From Flavobacterium sp. Sd200 (lineage in GTDB: Bacteria > Bacteroidota > Bacteroidia > Flavobacteriales > Flavobacteriaceae), in NCBI RefSeq assembly GCF_009826935.1, contig NZ_WUMN01000001.1, positions 992,001-1,056,000 of the forward strand: 64,000 nucleotides of DNA, read 5' to 3'. The translations under genes were made by a program, and so were the position numbers. Positions 63,217 through 64,000 of the stretch are shown one piece after another. Positions within the stretch are counted from its first letter, which is position 1, and each line of letters begins with the position of its first letter. The notes under the pieces are model-generated. The model did no database searches. It was not told the DNA's origin and saw only the letters and a program-made list of their open reading frames with translations.

Positions 63217-64000
63217 ATGAAAGAAAAAATATTAATAGTTGAAGATGAGTTTATTGTAGCCAACGACCTGAAAATAATGCTTTTAAAAAGCGGTTATGAG
63301 GTTATTGGCATAGCATCGTCTGTAGTACAGGCGCGAAAACTTATCGATGCTAAAAGGCCAAACTGGGTATTGCTCGATATTATGCTTAAAGGAGACCTCA
63401 CTGGTATAGACCTTGCATGGGAGCTTATCACACAGGATATTCCATTCCTGTATATATCGGCCAATACAAACCAAACCACCCTCGAAGCAGTTAAGGCCAC
63501 ACAACCCTATGGTTTTATGGTAAAACCCTTTAGGGAAAAGGACCTGCTTGTAATGCTTGATATTGCACGCTATCGCAATGGAATACACAAAGGCATTGCC
63601 GATATTAATGAAAATAAAAAAGCACCCGTATCTAAAAGTATTGAAGGTATTATTGGGCAAAGCCCTAAATTATTAGATGTACTCAATAAAATAAGGGTTG
63701 TTGCCCCAACCGATACCTCTGTTTTAATACTTGGCGAAAGCGGTACGGGTAAAGAACGGATAGCACATTCTGTACACGAATTATCTTCTGGAAAAAATGC
63801 TCCTTTTGTAATTGTAAACTGTGCAGCATTACCTGAATCATTGATAGAATCAGAACTTTTTGGACATGAACGTGGAGCTTTTACAGGTGCCAATAGCCAA
63901 CGCACCGGAAAATTTGAGCAAGCCCACAACGGCACTATCTTTCTTGACGAAATTGGCGAATTGCCTTTAGACTCGCAGGTAAAACTGTTGAGGGTTTTAC
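63217..64000 (+). CDS. Sigma-54-dependent response regulator, truncated by the window edge
   Basis: 261 codons from ATG 63217 to the window end. The receiver domain has EDE at 9-11 and a phosphoacceptor Asp in [12 protein letters not shown], with Lys in MVKPF. The AAA+ sigma-54 domain has the Walker A GESGTGKE, the sigma-54-contacting GAFTGA and the Walker B FLDEIGEL. The DNA-binding domain is outside the window. It is NtrC-like and is fed by the kinase just upstream, so it should activate RpoN promoters. Confidence 0.95.
   Translation, partial: MKEKILIVEDEFIVANDLKIMLLKSGYEVIGIASSVVQARKLIDAKRPNWVLLDIMLKGDLTGIDLAWELITQDIPFLYISANTNQTTLEAVKATQPYGFMVKPFREKDLLVMLDIARYRNGIHKGIADINENKKAPVSKSIEGIIGQSPKLLDVLNKIRVVAPTDTSVLILGESGTGKERIAHSVHELSSGKNAPFVIVNCAALPESLIESELFGHERGAFTGANSQRTGKFEQAHNGTIFLDEIGELPLDSQVKLLRVL

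Overview
The window reads as chromosomal DNA of a Flavobacteriaceae member, most likely Flavobacterium or a close relative. Evidence for this: low GC; the -7 element TAnnTTTG in several upstream regions with little Shine-Dalgarno signal; a tmRNA whose tag ends GENNYALAA; TonB-type outer-membrane receptors with CarboxypepD_reg-like N-termini; a fused isobutyryl-CoA mutase (IcmF); a DUF3667 protein; and DsbD, TilS and PabB proteins of Bacteroidetes type. No rRNA, CRISPR array or intact transposase was seen. The base pattern looks uniform except in two accessory islets next to RNA genes.

Layout. 1-4 kb: edge of a secreted protein gene, YceI, and an lpdA-SDR-alpha/beta hydrolase operon. 4.2-11 kb: a TPR histidine kinase, a LytS/LytTR pair, and a divergent outer-membrane barrel. 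11-14 kb: a three-gene unit (SH3, coiled-coil membrane protein, second membrane protein) between tRNA-Ala(GGC) and an 18-bp copy of that tRNA's 3' end. 14-21.6 kb: a 2OG oxygenase, then an oxidoreductase cluster (two zinc alcohol dehydrogenases, RibD-C reductase, two aldo/keto reductases of which one is broken, an NAD(P)-binding protein) with a divergent AraC regulator. Three identically spaced 36-nt sites suggest that this regulator controls the cluster. 21.6-25.2 kb: a decayed islet upstream of the tmRNA gene with a membrane-anchored AraC regulator, two broken outer-membrane genes, an inverted-repeat element and duplicated RNA-gene 3' ends.

25-35.8 kb is mostly housekeeping: a dehydrogenase of the alanine/saccharopine type, a FucP-type sugar permease, a lipoprotein, IcmF, a CcoI copper ATPase, and a divergent Crp/Fnr regulator with an FNR-like dyad. 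35.8-40.3 kb holds RtcB RNA ligase, an uncharacterised 604-611-residue protein, and a divergent WYL regulator with a dyad between them. 40-49 kb: GNAT, a low-complexity secreted protein, DUF421, DJ-1/PfpI, dienelactone hydrolase, DUF3667, M28 peptidase, UvrD/PcrA. 49-54 kb: a small membrane protein, an AraC regulator, a frameshifted quinone reductase, a TonB receptor. 54-62 kb: DsbD, TilS-PabB, an IPNS-like oxygenase, a GxxExxY nuclease-fold cassette flanked by 42-bp inverted repeats, SUI1/eIF1-like factor, and a nucleoside phosphorylase. The right edge has a histidine kinase followed by a sigma-54-type response regulator that runs off the window.

The most interesting features are the AraC regulon with its phased operators, the tRNA-Ala islet with an unrecognised three-gene operon, the tmRNA-side islet, the inverted-repeat GxxExxY cassette, and the RtcB/WYL/unknown-protein cluster. 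Three genes carry single-base lesions, so recent decay or sequence error should be considered.
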